Source of the DNA: Lachnospiraceae bacterium
GTDB lineage: Bacteria > Bacillota > Clostridia > Lachnospirales > Lachnospiraceae
Length of the DNA: 64,000 nt
Assembly: GCA_017621075.1 (NCBI GenBank)
Contig: JAGATV010000048.1
Span: 1-64,000, forward strand
Reading direction: 5' to 3'
The notes beneath the pieces were generated by a model. It saw nothing but the letters and a program-made list of their open reading frames with translations. It was not told the DNA's origin and did no database searches. Below, in pieces: positions 61,461 through 64,000 of the stretch; position 1 is the stretch's first letter, and each line of letters begins with the position of its first letter. The position numbers and the translations under genes were made by a program.

Positions 61461-62534
61461 TTAATAGAACACATGATTTCCGATAACAATGCCTTCTCTT
61501 CCGTTATTGCGGCGGAAATGGGTCATGTCTCCCACATTGGAAACCCCGCTTATCGCTTCTTCCGCAGCCTTAATACAGCTTTCCTTGATCCTGCCCGACT
61601 CATAGACCTTGTTCACCTTGCCGTTCATGGCAGGAGTAAACTGCCCGGAAGCATAGATCACACCGTGGATGGAATCCGGATAAGCTCCGCTCCTCACACG
61701 ATTCATGACTACTGCACCCACTGCCACCTGTCCTTCATAAGACTCGCCGCCTGCTTCGCACTGGATCAGTGCCGCCAACAGCAGGGTGGTATCTGCATCG
61801 GTCGTGTACGCTCCGTAATTCACATGGCGCTTCGCCTCGCGCTCTGCCGCCTCTCTTGCCTTGATCTCCTCAATGGTCTCACCGGCATCAATCTGGAAAT
61901 CAATGGTCACATACTCTGCGGCCACATAGCCGTCATTGCCTTCATAATCAATACAGATCCATTCCGACTGCCCGTCGTCTAAGACCTCAACGATCTCTCC
62001 TTTGGGAAGCAGACCGTAAACCTCGGCATCAGCCGAAGGCTCCTTGCGGACACGGAGTGTCTCTGTGTTGATGGTAGCGATCAGCCTGCCCACATCGTTG
62101 GCAAGGGCTTCCGCCTCCTCATCAAAAAGGAGATATTCATCCGATGCCCAGCCGATGATATTGCCGGACTGCAGTTTGGTCCAACCATCTTTTCTTTCCA
62201 GAATGGTGCCTCCGCAGTCCTTGTACAATTTGCCAACTTTTTTGGCATCCCCACTGGCTTCACTTCTCACATTCAGGGCATTGCTGACATTTGCCATGAC
62301 CAGTGTGGAATGTTCCTCCTTGGGAGGAATCGTCAGATTTAATTCCTTCGCTTTCGCATTCAGGATCTCAGTCGTATTGCTATTGCCCGGATCTAACAGG
62401 GTGGCTACTCCTCCGCTGAAATCCTCCAGGTAATTCCTATCTCCGGCATGAACGGTCATATCTGACTGTAACATCAGGAGCACGGCTGCTGCCAACGCCC
62501 ACAGTGCCACAGACCATCTTCTGCTTTCTGCCAT
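61461..62534 (-). CDS. Secreted SH3-domain cell-wall hydrolase (SleB-like)
   Basis: 357 residues. Signal peptide about 1-30 (ALWALAAAVLLMLQ, cleavage near VHA-GD). Two bacterial SH3 domains (about 80-140, NVRSEASGDAKKVGKL; and 152-215, RVRKEPSADAEVYGLL) for wall binding. C-terminal hydrolase_2 domain (about 248-357, LAALIQCEAGGESYEGQVAVG) of the SleB family of lytic transglycosylases. ATG 62534 behind GGAGGTAAGAAA. Confidence 0.92.
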   Translation of the reverse strand: MAESRRWSVALWALAAAVLLMLQSDMTVHAGDRNYLEDFSGGVATLLDPGNSNTTEILNAKAKELNLTIPPKEEHSTLVMANVSNALNVRSEASGDAKKVGKLYKDCGGTILERKDGWTKLQSGNIIGWASDEYLLFDEEAEALANDVGRLIATINTETLRVRKEPSADAEVYGLLPKGEIVEVLDDGQSEWICIDYEGNDGYVAAEYVTIDFQIDAGETIEEIKAREAAEREAKRHVNYGAYTTDADTTLLLAALIQCEAGGESYEGQVAVGAVVMNRVRSGAYPDSIHGVIYASGQFTPAMNGKVNKVYESGRIKESCIKAAEEAISGVSNVGDMTHFRRNNGREGIVIGNHVFY

Positions 62535-62624
62535 TTTCTTACCTCCAAAATCATAACGCCATAACAATATTGTTTCAAATTTTTATTAAATTATTACAAC
62601 TTTGTTAAGTTTGTTACCTAAGGT

Positions 62625-62653
62625 ATCATAGCAGAAGCCTTTATTTTTGTCAA
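62625..62653 (-). promoter_or_regulatory. Sigma-A promoter of the SleB-like gene
   Basis: TTGACA (62653-62648), 17 bases, TATGAT (62630-62625); a ~85-base AT-rich leader follows. Confidence 0.88.
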
Positions 62654-62697
62654 GTTCTTACGATTTCCTTAATTTTTTGCCATTTTCGACAAGGTTT

Positions 62698-63492
62698 TTA
62701 CATATTTCTGGACTTGTCGATACATGCCTGCATGGCATCCATCACCGCACTTCGGAGTCCCTTTTCTTCCAGTACTTTCACCGCCTGGATGGTAGTACCT
62801 CCGGGAGAGCATACCATATCCTTCAGCTCGCCGGGATGCTTTCCCGTCTCCAGCACCATCTTTGCGCTGCCAAGCACTGCCTGCGCTGCAAATTCATAAG
62901 CCTGTTTTCTGGGCATGCCCTCAGCCACTGCGGCATCCGCCATAGCCTCAATAAACAAAAACACATAAGCCGGGGAGCTTCCGCTGACCCCCACTACCAC
63001 ATCCATCAGTCTCTCAGGCACCACACTTGCCCTGCCAAAGGACCTCAAAAGCTCCAGCACCTGATCCAGTTCCCCGCCTGTTACATATTTTCCCACGCAC
63101 ACACCGGTGCAGCCCTCCAACACCAAGGCAGGCGTGTTGGGCATACAGCGGATCAGCTTGCTGCCGGGTCTGAAAGCCCCTTCCAGATACTCCATGGTGC
63201 GTCCGGCCGCAATGCTGACAATAACCGTCTCTCCACGGACCACATCTCTGATCTCCTCTATGACTTCCGGGAAAAATACCGGCTTCACCGCAAGAAACAG
63301 GATATCTGCTTCCTCTGCCGTCCCGGCATTGCTGTCCGCAATACAGATACCAAACTGTGCCTTTACCTTTTCCCCGGTAGCCTTCGTCTTTGCCGACCCG
63401 ATGATATCACCGGGCTTCACGATTTCCTTCTGCAACATGCCACCGATCATTGCCGTGGCCATATTTCCAAGACCGATAAATCCGATTTTCAT
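62698..63492 (-). CDS. proC: Pyrroline-5-carboxylate reductase
   Basis: 264 residues. NADPH loop IGFIGLGNMATAMIGG, AVKP turn (LFLAVKPVFF) and C-terminal SPGGTTIQAVKVLEE. Last step of proline synthesis. Start overlaps the preceding methyltransferase stop (ATGA). Confidence 0.96.
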   Translation of the reverse strand: MKIGFIGLGNMATAMIGGMLQKEIVKPGDIIGSAKTKATGEKVKAQFGICIADSNAGTAEEADILFLAVKPVFFPEVIEEIRDVVRGETVIVSIAAGRTMEYLEGAFRPGSKLIRCMPNTPALVLEGCTGVCVGKYVTGGELDQVLELLRSFGRASVVPERLMDVVVGVSGSSPAYVFLFIEAMADAAVAEGMPRKQAYEFAAQAVLGSAKMVLETGKHPGELKDMVCSPGGTTIQAVKVLEEKGLRSAVMDAMQACIDKSRNM

Positions 63493-64000
63493 AACAATCC
63501 TCCTTTTTGTCTCTGTCTGTGCGCTTCATACATCAGCAGGGATGTGGCAATGGCGGCATTTAAGGATTCCACTTTGCCTTCCATGGGAATCTTTAGGTAC
63601 TGCCCTGCCTGATCCGCCAGTTCCTTTGTCAGTCCGTTTCCTTCATTGCCAATCAAAAAAGCGGTAGGCTCTCGAAAGGAAAAGCTGTCATAATAGGTCT
63701 CCCCCTTCAGATGGGCCGCATAAGTACGGATACCTTTCTCATGCATCCTCCTTATAACTTCTGACAGATCTGTCACATACAGGAAAGGCACTCGATAGAC
63801 GGAACCCATGGTGGCACGGATGGTCTTGGGATTGAAGAGGTCCACCGTCCGGCTGCTCATGATCACCCCCGTTATCCCTGCTCCTTCCCCAGTCCGCAGG
63901 ATGGTGCCCAGATTCCCGGGATCCTGGATATCCTCCAGAACCACCAGGAGCGGATTGGGTGCATCCAGCAATACGTTCGGTTCATAGGAAGGCTGCTTTA
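63489..64000 (-). CDS. TrmH/SpoU family RNA 2'-O-methyltransferase, 5' part outside window
   Basis: About 170 C-terminal residues visible; the frame is open to the right edge, so the N-terminal substrate-binding part is missing. SPOUT motifs: LEDIQDPGNLGTILRT, FLIGNEGNGL and the knot loop SLNAAIATSLL. The likely products are rRNA 2'-O-methylation enzymes of the RlmB/TsnR kind. Confidence 0.92.
   Translation of the reverse strand, partial: KQPSYEPNVLLDAPNPLLVVLEDIQDPGNLGTILRTGEGAGITGVIMSSRTVDLFNPKTIRATMGSVYRVPFLYVTDLSEVIRRMHEKGIRTYAAHLKGETYYDSFSFREPTAFLIGNEGNGLTKELADQAGQYLKIPMEGKVESLNAAIATSLLMYEAHRQRQKGGLL

Noticed and set aside
1-64000. CRISPR arrays, tRNA/rRNA genes, insertion sequences, phage integrase
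   Set aside because: Looked for regular repeats, cloverleaf ends, and transposase or integrase motifs; none seen by eye.

Overview
The window looks like a chromosomal segment of a motile, low-to-mid GC Clostridia, most likely a Lachnospiraceae member. Evidence is the rpmG-secE-nusG-rplK-rplA-rplJ-rplL-rpoB order, a FlaG/FliD/FliS/CsrA/FliW/FlgL/FlgK/FlgN/FlgM block with a tandem FlgK pair, strong AGGAGG ribosome sites, a CIRCE-controlled hsp20, and a small family-specific gene beside coaX. Nearly everything is on the minus strand. No transposase, CRISPR array, tRNA or rRNA was seen.

Layout. 1-7068: ribosomal protein/RNA polymerase operon (rpoB runs off the left edge) from one strong sigma-A promoter, with an L10-type leader and attenuator before rplJ. 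The last ~560 bases of rpoB visible here are clearly AT-richer than the rest. 7151-9612 (+): a small GC-richer glycosyltransferase cluster. 9609-26271 (-): an AT-rich, tightly packed 18-gene operon. It holds a nucleotidyltransferase, a class V aminotransferase, three GNAT-type proteins, three large WcbI-like paralogues, four acyl carrier proteins, two adenylating enzymes, an SDR reductase, a CDP-glycerol phosphotransferase-like protein, a methyltransferase with an apparent kinase-like tail, and a small unknown. 26521-27591 (+): a GT2-TPR glycosyltransferase. 27657-39313 (-): flagellin, its chaperones and cap, csrA-fliW, hook-junction proteins, flgN-flgM, with three clear sigma-28 promoters. 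39401-46658: carB, a CotH-type surface protein and a CBS/CorC membrane protein with a possible attenuated leader. 46745-48305: DnaJ-like protein and Hsp20 under CIRCE. 48401-52610: accessory stretch with an unknown repeat protein, VOC protein, lipoprotein, an XRE-AbrB regulator and a broken acyltransferase. 52765-64000: housekeeping genes (lysS, greA, dusB, coaX, birA, argF, SPFH/NfeD pair, cell-wall hydrolase, proC, trmH family).

How it may work together. The 9.6-26.3 kb operon lies next to the flagellin gene and has its own sigma-28-like promoter with the same orientation as flagellin. I infer that it builds and attaches an acylated, CDP-activated (phosphate- or phosphonate-linked) decoration on a surface glycan, most likely flagellin O-glycan. 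Its use of several ACPs and two adenylating enzymes goes beyond the flagellin-modification loci I know. This is the candidate undescribed system. Flagellin output itself appears wired to CsrA/FliW: the flagellin leader has a hairpin presenting AGGA plus a second CAAGGA at the ribosome site, and csrA-fliW are 4 kb away.

All assignments are from reading sequence and motifs; no database search was run.
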